64,000 nucleotides of DNA from Streptomyces sp. YIM 130001 (GTDB taxonomy: Bacteria > Actinomycetota > Actinomycetes > Streptomycetales > Streptomycetaceae): NCBI RefSeq assembly GCF_003574445.1, contig NZ_KZ984559.1, positions 1-64,000 of the forward strand. The letters run 5' to 3'. The translations under genes were made by a program, and so were the position numbers. Positions 8,735-17,197 of the stretch are shown here, piece after piece. The notes beneath the pieces were generated by a model. The model was given only the letters and a program-made list of their open reading frames with translations. It ran no database searches and was not told the DNA's origin. Numbering within the stretch: the stretch's first letter is position 1; each line of letters opens with the position of its first letter.

Positions 8735-8845
8735 TCAGCGCCGCGAGGCCACAGAGACGATCACGTACACCAGGAACAACGCAGCGACCACAGCGCACAC
8801 GAGCCGCGTTACGCGCCAGACCCCCGACGCCGGTCGACGTCGCAT
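8735..8845 (-). CDS. Small single-pass membrane protein, 36 residues
   Basis: ATG at 8845 follows GAGAGGAG with about 5-base spacing. The 36-codon frame ends with TGA at 8735. Residues 1-14 are basic (starting M-R-R-R-P), residues 15-32 form one hydrophobic segment (L-V-C-A-V-V-A-A-L-F-L-V-Y-V-I-V-S-V), and the end is A-S-R-R. This is a typical positive-inside small membrane protein. It lies about 230 bases downstream of cvnD on the same strand. I do not recognise a family. The good ribosome binding site and clean hydrophobic profile support it as real; expression evidence is lacking. Confidence 0.55.
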   Translation of the reverse strand: MRRRPASGVWRVTRLVCAVVAALFLVYVIVSVASRR

Positions 8846-9071
8846 AACAACTCCTCTCAGGGATGAATCGGTCCGCCCAACATGCCATACGCGCACCGGT
8901 CGGCCGACCGCACGCCGACGTCCTCGACCCAGCCGCCTGCCGGCGGGCGGGAATCGTGCGTCGGCGGACGTCGCACGCGGGCCTACCTCGCACCGGGTCG
9001 TCCAGGGACATGCCGCAGGCGTCCCGTGCGGCAGCGGCGCTGCTCGTTCAGATCGCCGCCTGACTCGCGGA

Positions 9072-9692
9072 TCAACTCCCGGGGACTTTCGCCGGGTCCG
9101 ACGGAGCGGTCGGTCCCGCTTCCCCGGTCAGGACGTGTTCCACCAAGGAGATCAGGACTTCCTTGCCGGACTCGCGCTCGCGCACGTCGCACAGCACCAC
9201 CGGTGTGGCGGAGTTGAGGTCGAGGGCACGGGCGACCGCTCGCGGGGAGTGGGTACGGATGCCGTCGAAGCAGTTGACGGCGACGACGAAGGGGATGTGG
9301 CGGCTCTCGAAGTAGTCGACGGCCGGGAAGCAGTCCGCGAGGCGGCGGGTGTCGGCCAGCACGACCGCGCCCAGCGAGCCGGTGGTCAACTCGTCCCAGA
9401 CGAACCAGAATCGGTCCTGACCCGGGGTGCCGAAGAGATACAGGGCGAGCCCTTGGCGCAGGGTGATCCGGCCGAAGTCCATGGCGACCGTGGTGGTCGT
9501 CTTGGTTTCCACTCCGTGCAGCGAGTCCACCGGGCGGGACGCCTCGGTGAGGTGTTCTTCCGTGCGCAGGGGGCGGATCTCGCTGACTGCCTCCACCAGG
9601 GTTGTCTTGCCGACTCCGAAGCCACCGGCGATCAGGAGTTTCAGGGCCGTGAAGTCGGAGTTGTCCGCGTGCTCAGAGTGTGCGGAGGCCAT
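9072..9692 (-). CDS. cvnD: CvnD: small GTPase-like ATP/GTP-binding protein of a conservon
   Basis: 206 residues. Walker A G-G-F-G-V-G-K-T lies at residues 23-30, a switch-like G-T-P-G-Q-D-R-F near 98 and N-C-F-D near 150 in place of the usual N-K-x-D. This is the Ras/MglA-like GTPase that ends each Streptomyces conservon. In the conservon model it receives the signal from the CvnA sensor through CvnB and CvnC at the membrane, much like a eukaryotic G-protein module. The start overlaps the end of cvnC, indicating translational coupling. Which numbered conservon this is cannot be told from the sequence alone. Confidence 0.93.
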   Translation of the reverse strand: MASAHSEHADNSDFTALKLLIAGGFGVGKTTLVEAVSEIRPLRTEEHLTEASRPVDSLHGVETKTTTTVAMDFGRITLRQGLALYLFGTPGQDRFWFVWDELTTGSLGAVVLADTRRLADCFPAVDYFESRHIPFVVAVNCFDGIRTHSPRAVARALDLNSATPVVLCDVRERESGKEVLISLVEHVLTGEAGPTAPSDPAKVPGS

Positions 9693-10068
9693 GGATCACT
9701 TCTCGCAGGAGGCGGGCGTCCGGGCGGTGGGCCGTGGACGCGGAGTCGGATGCGGACGAGGGCGGGGAGATGCGGACGAGGCCGTGCGCGGTCAGGTCGC
9801 CCAGCAGGACTCGGACGACGCCCAGCGGCAGCCCCGAGTCCGATGCCAGGTCGGCGACCGGTCTCGGGGCGCCGGCGCAGAGGTCCAGGAGGGCCCGCTG
9901 TTCCGGCGGCAGCGGGGCGGACAGGGCCGTACCGGTGGTCCGGACGATGGCCATCAGATCGACACGTTCGGCGCCGTTCTCCGTGCGGGCACGGCCGGCC
10001 GTCATCGCGTAGAGGCGTACGAGCGGCCCCGCGTCGTCGTCGTACCGGTCGGTCCATGCGTCGCTCAC
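9673..10068 (-). CDS. cvnC: CvnC: DUF742 protein of a conservon
   Basis: 131-residue DUF742 protein with the typical V-R-L-Y-A-M-T near residue 16 and a winged-helix-like C-terminal half (L-P-L-G-V-V-R-V-L-L-G-D-L near 82). In conservons CvnC lies between the roadblock protein CvnB and the GTPase CvnD and interacts with the complex. It overlaps cvnB by 4 bases upstream and cvnD by 20 bases downstream, so the genes are translated as a coupled set. Confidence 0.92.
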   Translation of the reverse strand: MSDAWTDRYDDDAGPLVRLYAMTAGRARTENGAERVDLMAIVRTTGTALSAPLPPEQRALLDLCAGAPRPVADLASDSGLPLGVVRVLLGDLTAHGLVRISPPSSASDSASTAHRPDARLLREVIHGLRTL

Positions 10069-10508
10069 GGAGCACCGTCCTGCCTGGTGGGTACCTCGAG
10101 GTGCTCGCGCACGCGGTCGACGAGCAGGGTCATCTCGTAGGCCACCAGGCCGATGTCCGCGTGCCCGGCGGTGAACACGGCGAGGCAGGAGCCCTCACCC
10201 GCCGCGACCACGAACAGGAAGCCGCCCTGGAGTTCGACCATCGTCTGGATGACGCCTCCGGCGCCGAAGTGGCGGCCCGCACCCTTGGCGAGGGAGTGGA
10301 AGCCGGAGGCGATCGCGGAGAAGCGCTCGGACTCGTCGCGGCCCATCCCGGTGGAGGCGCCGGTGGTGAGGCCGTCGCTGGAGAGCATGACCGCGTAACG
10401 GACTTCGGCGACCCGGTTCACCAGGTCGTCGAGGAGCCAGTCGATACCGGCGCTGCCGGACGGTTCCTCGTCGTCGCCCAGGTGCGTGACGGTGTACGTG
10501 GGGGTCAT
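10065..10508 (-). CDS. cvnB: CvnB: roadblock/LC7 domain protein of a conservon
   Basis: 147-residue roadblock/LC7 protein. It contains I-D-W-L-L-D-D-L-V near residue 23, A-V-M-L-S-S-D-G-L near 40 and L-A-V-F-T-A near 109, all usual for the family. Roadblock proteins act as regulators of small GTPases; here the partner is CvnD. It overlaps cvnA by 4 bases upstream (ATG at 10508 lies in the end of cvnA) and cvnC downstream. Confidence 0.93.
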   Translation of the reverse strand: MTPTYTVTHLGDDEEPSGSAGIDWLLDDLVNRVAEVRYAVMLSSDGLTTGASTGMGRDESERFSAIASGFHSLAKGAGRHFGAGGVIQTMVELQGGFLFVVAAGEGSCLAVFTAGHADIGLVAYEMTLLVDRVREHLEVPTRQDGAP

Positions 10509-12922
10509 CGGGTTCCTTCTTCGTTCGCTGCGGGCGACTCGTCCCGGGTCTCGTACGCACGTCGCCGGCCCGAGCGCAGCGAGGCCATGGTGGCTCGGGC
10601 TGCTTCGGGGGAACGGCGGGCGGTGGTGTCGGGAGCGGCCTGCGCCGGACCGGCGGGATCGTCGCTGTGGGCCGTGCGCAGTTCGGGCGCGATGCTGGCC
10701 TGTCGTACGCGCTTGGGGAGGCCGTCGTCGTCCGGGGCGGGGGCTCGGGTCGGGGCCGGGGCCGGTTCGGGTTCCGCGATCGGTTCGGGTTCCGGCGGCC
10801 GGGCATGGGCCGGGATATGTGTCGGGGCGTCGTTGCCGGTCGGCGGGGTCCGCCGCGGCAGTGGCTCCACGTCAGCGGTGGCGGGCCGGGGCCGCTGCGG
10901 GAGCGTGGTGGGCTCCCGTGCCGCGGTGGGGCGTGCGTGACGCGCGTCGCGTGCGGGGAGTTCGGCGCGTGCGGGAGTTGGTTCCGGCAGCGGTCGCAGA
11001 CCCGGTTGCGGGGCCTCGAGGAGTTCCTTGGGGAGGAACACGACTGCTGTGACGCCGCCGTACACGGAACGGCGCAGGGTGACGTCGATGCGTTGGCGTT
11101 CGGCGAGGCGGTTGACCACGAAGAGGCCGAGCTGGCGGGAGTCGAGCAGGTCGATGTCGGCGGCTCGGATCTTCGCGTTGGCCGCGGTCAACGCCTCGTC
11201 CCCCATGCCGAGCCCGCGGTCCTCGATCTCCAGGACGGCTCCGGCGCCGACCTCCTCGCCGCGTACCACCACGGGGGTGTGCGGCGGCGAGAACCCGGTC
11301 GCGTTCTCGGCGAGTTCGGCCACCAGGTGGATGAAGTCGGCGACGGCGCTGCCGCCGAGTTGCAGATCGGGGATGTCCTCGAGGTGGAACCGCTCGATGT
11401 CGGCGGTCTCGGCGATCGAGGCCCGGACGGCGTCGAGCAGCGGTACCGGGTTGCGCCAGGCGCGGCCGGGTGCGGAGCCGGAGAGGATGAGCAGGGACTC
11501 CGCGTGGCGGCGCATGCGGGTCGTGAGGTGGTCGAGGCGGAAAAGGTCCTCGAGGTCGGTGGGGTTCTCGGTACGGCGCTCCATCGTGTCGAGGAGTTCG
11601 AGCTGGCGGTGCAGCAGCACCTGGCTGCGGCGCGCGAGGCTGACGTAGACGCCGGAGACGCCGGTGAGTACGGCGGCCCGGCCCGCGACGGCGCGCAGCG
11701 CGGCCCGCTGCACGGTGGTGAGGGCCGCGCCGACCTGCCCGATCTCGTCGCGGGCGGCGGCGCGGTCCAGCGGGGCCTCGGCGTCCAGGTCGATCTCCTC
11801 GCCGTTGTGGATGCGCCGCATCGCAGCCGGGAGGCGGGTGGAGGCGAGCTGGAGCGCGGAGTTGCGCAGCCCCGTCAGGTCGGCGACGAGGCCGCGGCCG
11901 ATGCGTACGGACAGAAGCAGGGAGATCACTACGCCGAGCAGGCCGAGGAACACGGCGAGTCCCGAACTTCCCAGTGTGGCGAGGGAGTACGGCTCGGCGT
12001 CCGCGCCCGCCGCGGTCGCCTCGGTATCGGCGCGATCGAGCCCGGCGAGGGTCGGCGCGGCGCCCGCCTGCCAGCGCTCGGCGGACACGGCCTCGGCGGC
12101 ATCGGCGGGGCCCGCCTGCAGCACCGCGTTCTGGGCGGAGGCGAGGCGGTTGGCGTCGGACGAGTCGAGCGCCTTGCGGTAGGCCGTCGCGTCGGCCGGG
12201 CGCAGATCGGACACGGCGCCTTCGGCGAGCGCGCGCTGCAGGGCCACGTCGCCGACGAAGTCGCGGTACTCGGTGCCCGTCATCCGCCCCGCGGCCTGCG
12301 CGGCACTGAGCACGGCGTCCTGGCGGCTGAGTGCCTCGCGGGCGCGGGCCAGTTCGAGGACGGTACGGGTGTCGGACGCGGCGTCGGTCCGGTCGGCTCG
12401 GGCAAGCCCGGCGCGTACCGCCTGGCCCCGGTCGATCGCACTGCCGTAACCGCGCAGGACGGCGCTCCGGCCGGTGGCGTCGTCGACGGTCGCCTTGCGC
12501 GGGGCGTCGAGGCCGGCGGCGCTTGCGCGGAGCCGCTCGATCCGTTCGGGCAGGCCGGAGTCGAGGGCGGCCATGTCGGTGGTGCTCGACGCGAGGCCGC
12601 GGTCGAGTGCGGACGTGGCCTTGTCCGTACGGGACTTGGCGGTGGCCAGCGCACGGCCGGCGTCCTCGCCGGGGGCTGCCCGGTACTTCAGAGCGGCTGC
12701 TCGCTCGCTCTGCACGGCGCCGGTGAACTCCGACAACGGTGTGATCAGCGCGGAGTTGATCTGCTTGAGCTGCTCGGTGTCGGAGACCTGGGAGGCGGTG
12801 GTGACCGCCGCATGACCCCACAGGGCCATCAGGGAGACGACCGGCACGGTCAGCAGGGTGACGACCTTGGCGCGGACGGATTTGGGGCGCAGTCGTTCGG
12901 GCAGCGGAAAGCGTGCGGGCAT
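10505..12922 (-). CDS. cvnA: CvnA: nitrate/nitrite-sensor-like histidine kinase of a conservon
   Basis: 805 residues. An N-terminal membrane segment (V-V-T-L-L-T-V-P-V-V-S-L-M-A-L near 20-40) is followed by a large extracytoplasmic NIT-type sensing domain to about 310. A second membrane segment (L-A-V-F-L-G-L-L-G-V-V-I-S-L-L-L) and a HAMP-like linker follow. The HATPase domain has the N-box F-I-H-L-V-A-E-L-A-E-N-A-T near 545 and a G-L-G-M-G lid near 585. The last 160 residues are a disordered Pro/Ala/Arg-rich tail. No standard phospho-accepting H-box is evident, typical of CvnA proteins. First gene of the cvnABCD set; the long plus-strand open frames across it are antisense shadows. Confidence 0.93.
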   Translation of the reverse strand: MPARFPLPERLRPKSVRAKVVTLLTVPVVSLMALWGHAAVTTASQVSDTEQLKQINSALITPLSEFTGAVQSERAAALKYRAAPGEDAGRALATAKSRTDKATSALDRGLASSTTDMAALDSGLPERIERLRASAAGLDAPRKATVDDATGRSAVLRGYGSAIDRGQAVRAGLARADRTDAASDTRTVLELARAREALSRQDAVLSAAQAAGRMTGTEYRDFVGDVALQRALAEGAVSDLRPADATAYRKALDSSDANRLASAQNAVLQAGPADAAEAVSAERWQAGAAPTLAGLDRADTEATAAGADAEPYSLATLGSSGLAVFLGLLGVVISLLLSVRIGRGLVADLTGLRNSALQLASTRLPAAMRRIHNGEEIDLDAEAPLDRAAARDEIGQVGAALTTVQRAALRAVAGRAAVLTGVSGVYVSLARRSQVLLHRQLELLDTMERRTENPTDLEDLFRLDHLTTRMRRHAESLLILSGSAPGRAWRNPVPLLDAVRASIAETADIERFHLEDIPDLQLGGSAVADFIHLVAELAENATGFSPPHTPVVVRGEEVGAGAVLEIEDRGLGMGDEALTAANAKIRAADIDLLDSRQLGLFVVNRLAERQRIDVTLRRSVYGGVTAVVFLPKELLEAPQPGLRPLPEPTPARAELPARDARHARPTAAREPTTLPQRPRPATADVEPLPRRTPPTGNDAPTHIPAHARPPEPEPIAEPEPAPAPTRAPAPDDDGLPKRVRQASIAPELRTAHSDDPAGPAQAAPDTTARRSPEAARATMASLRSGRRRAYETRDESPAANEEGTR

Positions 12923-13129
12923 GGGGAGAGGTCTCCTCGACGGGCAGGAGTGCGGGGAAGGACATCGCGGGGCGCGGAGTCGCGAGAGCGGGGCCCGGGG
13001 AGCCGGGGGCTGTGCGCGGGCGTGGGGAGAGTCAGCGGGTTCGGCGTAAAGGCCCCTGCTACGGCGGGAGTTGGGGACGCCGTCCGCAGGTTCGGGGCGG
13101 GGCGGAGTGTCGGCGCAGGCCGCGTCGGC

Positions 13130-13912
13130 TCAGGTCGCCGGAAGCTCCACCTCGTGCAGGGGCCGCGCCGCGGCGCGATCCTCGGCGCGTTCCCGCGCGG
13201 TCGGCGAAAGGGCCACGAACGCGCAGGTCAGGAAGAGGAAGGAACCGAGCACCACCGCGAGCGGGAAGATGAAGGAGGTGGCGCTGGCTCCGCTCAGCGG
13301 CACGGTGCTCGCGTGTACGGAGACCCGTACCGCGGCCATGCCGGTGTAGTGCATGCTGCTCACCGCGAGGCCCATCACCAGGGATGCGACGGTCGCGATC
13401 ACCGGCCCGCGGACGGCGAGTGCGGCCCAGAGCGCCGCGGTCGCGGCTACCACAGCGATGACGACGGATGCGGCCACGGCGGTCGGGTCGTATCCGATGT
13501 CGCCGTTGATCTGGACCGCCGACATCCCGATGTAGTGCATCCCGGCGACGCCGAGGCCGGTACCGAGGCCGCCGATCAGGACGGCGCGGACGCGCGATGT
13601 GCCGTAGCCGGCGGTGAAGATGCCGGCGCCGACGACGGTGACGGCGACGAGCAGGCTCAGCAGGGTGAGTGGAATGTCGTAGCGGATCGCGGTGCCGTCG
13701 ACGGTGTAGCCGAGCATCGCGATGAAGTGCATGGTCCAGATCCCGGCGCCGATCGCGGTCGACGCGGTGATCAGCCAGGTGCGCTTGGACCTGCCGCCCG
13801 CGGCAAGGGCGCGCACGGTGCAGCGCAGCCCCAGGGCGGCGCCCAGGACGGCCATCGCGTACGACAGGACCGGAGTGATCCAGCCCCCCGCCATATGGTG
13901 CATGTGACCCAC
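13130..13912 (-). CDS. MHYT-domain integral membrane sensor protein
   Basis: 260 residues if started at GTG 13912, which follows GAGAGGAAA; an ATG at 13903 is the alternative. Seven predicted membrane helices carry three copies of the MHYT-type motif: M-H-F-I-A-M near 47, M-H-Y-I-G-M near 110 and M-H-Y-T-G-M near 185. MHYT domains are proposed to bind copper through these Met/His residues and to sense oxygen, CO or NO. No GGDEF, EAL or kinase domain is attached, so the output partner must be separate. It lies just upstream of cvnA on the same strand, with a 207-base gap, so a link to the conservon is possible but unproven. Confidence 0.88.
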   Translation of the reverse strand: MGHMHHMAGGWITPVLSYAMAVLGAALGLRCTVRALAAGGRSKRTWLITASTAIGAGIWTMHFIAMLGYTVDGTAIRYDIPLTLLSLLVAVTVVGAGIFTAGYGTSRVRAVLIGGLGTGLGVAGMHYIGMSAVQINGDIGYDPTAVAASVVIAVVAATAALWAALAVRGPVIATVASLVMGLAVSSMHYTGMAAVRVSVHASTVPLSGASATSFIFPLAVVLGSFLFLTCAFVALSPTARERAEDRAAARPLHEVELPAT

Positions 13913-14388
13913 GGATTTCCTCTCGCTGTGTGCGGTCGGCCCCCCGGTCGACCGGGACGCTAACACGCAAGCGATCAAGGGTTCTGGGCGCGAAATTCGA
14001 GGCCGTTCAAGGGTTACCGATGCGTAGACCCCGAGATCGCGGGATGCTCGACGGGTGCGGCTGCCCGGAGCCCATGGATCGGTGCGACTCTTGTCACGCC
14101 GCGTCGCGGGGCGCTTCGGACATCCCGGTCCGGGCTCCGGACAGCCGGAACGACACCTCACCGGGCGGCCCACGATCCGAATTGCCCGGCGTACGCACTG
14201 TCCGCCGCAATTGCGTCCACAGCCGCGGGCAGTGCCGCGTGCCGGGCCCCCAGCTCTCCGCCTCCACCGGCCAACTCCCTTATGCAGACGCGCACGCGAG
14301 CATCTCGCTCCTCGACCTGAATCGCTGCCGCCACAGCACGGCGGTCTGCGCTTCCGGCGGACCGGACCCGACGACCTACGCTCGACGC
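13913..14388. other. Intergenic region, no gene seen
   Basis: About 475 bases between the divergent MHYT gene and a small plus-strand gene. The 35 bases next to 13912 carry the MHYT ribosome binding site. Near the other end TACGCT (14377-14382) sits 6 bases before the ATG at 14389 and may be a -10 for a leaderless transcript. Nothing else is recognised. Confidence 0.5.
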
Positions 14389-14658
14389 ATGGACATACGC
14401 GCCGTCGATCCCCGCGACACCACCTGGCAGCAGGACCACGCCCGCTTCCGTGTCCACTTCTGGGACCTGGCGGCCGTGACTGCGCATGAGTACGAAGTCC
14501 TGGACGAGGTCGACGTCGACGACCTCCTGACCTGGGCGTCCGGATACGCAGCCGAGCGAGGATGGTCCTTCACCCTTTTCGTCGCCACCACCGAGGGAGA
14601 CAGCCGCGGCCTCATCCGGCTTGCCGGCGCCCTGGGTGACCCCTTCGCCGGCGCGTAG
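14389..14658 (+). CDS. Small conserved Streptomyces protein, unknown function
   Basis: 89 residues beginning M-D-I-R-A-V-D-P-R-D-T-T-W, with F-R-V-H-F-W-D near 20 and E-Y-E-V near 34. It resembles a small acidic protein family common in Streptomyces that begins in the same way; no function is known. It is too short to carry catalytic motifs. No ribosome binding site is seen; TACGCT 6 bases upstream suggests a leaderless transcript. The open frame extends further upstream but without similarity, so this ATG is preferred. Confidence 0.65.
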   Translation: MDIRAVDPRDTTWQQDHARFRVHFWDLAAVTAHEYEVLDEVDVDDLLTWASGYAAERGWSFTLFVATTEGDSRGLIRLAGALGDPFAGA

Positions 14659-15041
14659 GCCTCGACCGGCAACCACTGCGTCACTTGACGCCTTGCCGGT
14701 CGGCGAGCGGATCCCCTCTGTCAACTGCCGTTGCCCCGCCCCGTGCACCATGCCGGCACCGGCCGACGGACCTCACCCTTTCCTGTAGTGCACGAGTCAT
14801 TGACCGGTTCCCGGGCGAACTACACGTCACATGCCCCTCGAGAGGAGGATCAGGCCGGGGCGTGCCGCCAACAGGACCTTGCCAAAAGTGAGTTCAGTGC
14901 CTCGCCGGTCCCTCGACCACGGCCCACGGGCCGGGACACGGCCCCCTTGCCGACCACCCGCAGGAGCCCGGTAGGACGGCCCCCGGGTCGAACGGATACA
15001 TTGCGCGCGTCGACAGTCCGGTCACTCGAAGGAGGGGAAGC
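14659..15041. other. Intergenic region, promoter of the metallophosphoesterase gene
   Basis: About 380 bases without a credible gene. The final 15 bases carry GGAGGGG for the GTG at 15042. No strong inverted repeat or clear sigma-factor boxes were found. Confidence 0.5.
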
Positions 15042-16262
15042 GTGACCGACGCCAGCGACGCCCGACCCGCGGACGGTTCGGCGCACGCGCCCCGAGGGAG
15101 CCGACTGCGCCGCCTGATGCGCTACATCCCTGCGATCGCCCCCGTCCTGCTGTGGGCCGCCCCTTGCTGGGTCCTGCTGCACGCGGGCCAGCACTGGCCG
15201 ATGCCCGTGACGCTGGGCGGCACCGCCCTGTTCGCCCTCTGCCTGTTCGGTATGCCGCTCGCGATGATGCGCGGCCACGGCCGCCGGCAGCAGGACCGAG
15301 CGGCGATCGTCGGGGACACCCTCCTCGGAGCGGGCTGGGTGCTGTTCACCTGGTCCGTCCTGCTCGGCATCCTGCTGCGTCTCGCCCTGGCCGTGGCCGG
15401 GGTCGGCGACGGGCAGGACCGGGCGCGTATCGTCACCTGGGCGATCGTCGGCGTAGCCGCCGTACTGCTCATCTGGGGGTACGCCGAGGCCCGCCGGGTG
15501 CCGCGGGTGCGCCAACTCGATGTGGAACTCCCGCGCCTGCAGGCCGAGTTGGACGGCACCCGCGTCGTCCTCATCACCGATACGCACTACGGCCCGCTCG
15601 ACCGCGCCCGCTGGTCGGCGCGGGTCTGCGAGACCGTGAACGGCCTGGAGGCCGATCTGGTCTGCCACACCGGAGACATCGCGGACGGCACAGCCGAACG
15701 CCGTCGCGCCCAGGCCGCTCCGCTCGGCACCGTGCGAGCCACTCGGGCCCTGGTCTACGTCACCGGAAACCACGAGTACTACAGCGAGGCGCAGGGCTGG
15801 GTCGACCTGATGAACGAGCTGGGCTGGGAGCCGCTGCGCAACCGCCACCTGCTGCTCGAACGCGGCGGCGCCACCCTGGTGGTCGCCGGAGTGGACGACG
15901 TCACCGCGGAGTCCTCCGGCCTGGCCGGCCACCGGGCCGATCTCGCCGGAGCCCTGGACGGCGCCGATCCCGACCTGCCGGTCCTACTCCTGGCCCACCA
16001 GCCCAAGTTCGTCGACCAGGCAGCCGCGGGCGGTGTCGACCTTCAGCTCTCCGGCCACACCCACGGGGGCCAGATCTGGCCGTTCCATCACCTCGTGCGC
16101 CTCGACCAGCCCGCCGTCGCCGGCCTCAGCCGGCACGGCGATCGCACGCTTCTCTACACGAGCCGCGGCACCGGTTTCTGGGGCCCGCCGTTCCGCGTCT
16201 TCGCCCCCAGCGAGATCACCCTGCTCGTACTCCGCTCCCCGCAGCCGGCCCCCTCGGGATGA
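15042..16262 (+). CDS. Membrane-anchored metallophosphoesterase
   Basis: 406 residues starting at GTG 15042 behind GGAGGGG. About four membrane helices occupy residues 25-145. A calcineurin-like phosphoesterase domain follows with all metal-binding blocks: D-T-H (I-T-D-T-H-Y-G, near 182), G-D-I-A-D near 210, G-N-H-E-Y near 245, and G-H-T-H-G-G near 335. The layout matches YkuE/YaeI-type enzymes that act at the membrane, for example on lipid-linked phosphates; the true substrate is unknown. The domain starts right after the last helix, so it is membrane-tethered. Stands alone. Confidence 0.9.
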   Translation: MTDASDARPADGSAHAPRGSRLRRLMRYIPAIAPVLLWAAPCWVLLHAGQHWPMPVTLGGTALFALCLFGMPLAMMRGHGRRQQDRAAIVGDTLLGAGWVLFTWSVLLGILLRLALAVAGVGDGQDRARIVTWAIVGVAAVLLIWGYAEARRVPRVRQLDVELPRLQAELDGTRVVLITDTHYGPLDRARWSARVCETVNGLEADLVCHTGDIADGTAERRRAQAAPLGTVRATRALVYVTGNHEYYSEAQGWVDLMNELGWEPLRNRHLLLERGGATLVVAGVDDVTAESSGLAGHRADLAGALDGADPDLPVLLLAHQPKFVDQAAAGGVDLQLSGHTHGGQIWPFHHLVRLDQPAVAGLSRHGDRTLLYTSRGTGFWGPPFRVFAPSEITLLVLRSPQPAPSG

Positions 16263-16323
16263 AGCGTCCCGGCAGTAATGGGCACCGGCCCCGCACAAGG
16301 CGTCCCGTACATGCCAAAAAGAA

Positions 16324-16342
16324 TATAATTGCACTCCGTGCA
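16324..16342 (+). promoter_or_regulatory. -10 box and TetR operator of the efflux pair
   Basis: A perfect TATAAT lies at 16324-16329, followed immediately by the palindrome TGCAC-TCC-GTGCA at 16330-16342. The predicted transcription start falls inside the palindrome. A repressor bound there would block its own promoter, so autoregulation by the TetR protein at 16366 is the simplest reading. No good -35 is seen. Confidence 0.65.
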
Positions 16343-16365
16343 CTGCTTGCCTAAGGTGTAACCCC

Positions 16366-17001
16366 GTGGGCAAAACACCAGTCGGCAGCATAGGTTCGGC
16401 ACCGAGCGGACCCGACCTCCGGGAGCGTCGCCGTACGGCGACCAGCCGAGAGATCACCAGCGTGACCCTTGATCTGGTCCTGGAGCACGGACTGGCCGGG
16501 GTCACCGTCGAGGACATCGCCGAGGCGGCGGGCATTTCACGGCGCACCTTCTTCAACTACTTCCCGTCCAAGAAGGCGGCAGTGATCCCCGGGCCGGGAC
16601 CGCTGTCCGAGGAGGCGGTGGAGAGGTTCCTCGCGGACGCGGAGACACCGGTACTGGAGGGATTGCAGACACTCCTCACCGAGCATCTCCTCGCCTGGTC
16701 CGAGACGCGCGATGTCATGCCACGAACGCACCAGGTCCTGCTGGCGAACCCCGAGCTGATCCCGGTCATGCACGAACGGGTCGCGGCCTTCGAGTCCGCG
16801 CTCGTCGACGTGGTCGCACGCCGCATGGGCACATCGGCGGACGACAACGGTCCGCAGGTAGCGACAGCGGTCGCCGGAACGCTGGTTCGCCTGACGGTGA
16901 CGCAAGGTCAGGCCGGGTGTCTACAGGCAGCGAGCCCAGAGTTCTCCACCGAGGACTTCGACCGCCTCTTCGCCACCCTGCGAGGCCTCTGCGTCGCGTG
17001 A
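16366..17001 (+). CDS. TetR family regulator of the adjacent efflux pump
   Basis: 211 residues from GTG 16366. The helix-turn-helix spans about residues 32-75 (L-A-G-V-T-V-E-D-I-A-E-A-A-G-I-S, then R-R-T-F-F-N-Y-F). F-F-N-Y-F-P-S-K is typical of this branch, and the C-terminal half is a TetR_C-like ligand domain. The gene precedes a DHA2 drug exporter on the same strand and has a palindromic site over its own promoter, so it probably represses both and responds to an exported compound. The ligand is unknown. Confidence 0.87.
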   Translation: MGKTPVGSIGSAPSGPDLRERRRTATSREITSVTLDLVLEHGLAGVTVEDIAEAAGISRRTFFNYFPSKKAAVIPGPGPLSEEAVERFLADAETPVLEGLQTLLTEHLLAWSETRDVMPRTHQVLLANPELIPVMHERVAAFESALVDVVARRMGTSADDNGPQVATAVAGTLVRLTVTQGQAGCLQAASPEFSTEDFDRLFATLRGLCVA

Positions 17002-17101
17002 CCCACGCCCCCACCATCGATCCCGGCTCACGCTCCCCCTTCCCGCCACGGCCCGCCCGGGACCGGCCACCTGCCCCGCGGAGAGCGGAGAGGGGAATCA
17101 C

Positions 17102-17197
17102 ATGACCGTCGGCAAGACCCCTGGGTCAGTCCCACAGGTCCACGCGATCCACGCGATCCACGAACCCAACCACCTCTTCCTGGAGATTCACCTATGA
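17102..17197 (+). CDS. His-rich small ORF coupled to the efflux pump, 31 residues
   Basis: ATG at 17102 follows AGAGGGG at good distance. The 31-codon frame ends in TGA 17195-17197, overlapping the ATG of the MFS gene (17194) as ATGA. Residues 14-31 are unusual: six histidines with the short repeat H-A-I-H-A-I-H, then E-P-N-H-L-F-L-E-I-H-L. Third positions are about 80% G or C, as in real genes here. It may be a leader peptide that couples or modulates translation of the exporter, or a small metal-binding peptide. No family is recognised; it could be a chance frame. Confidence 0.45.
   Translation: MTVGKTPGSVPQVHAIHAIHEPNHLFLEIHL

Noticed and set aside
10667..13963. 1098-residue open frame on the plus strand
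   Set aside because: Antisense to cvnA and the MHYT gene, low-complexity Gly/Arg/Val composition, no domain. A GC-driven shadow.
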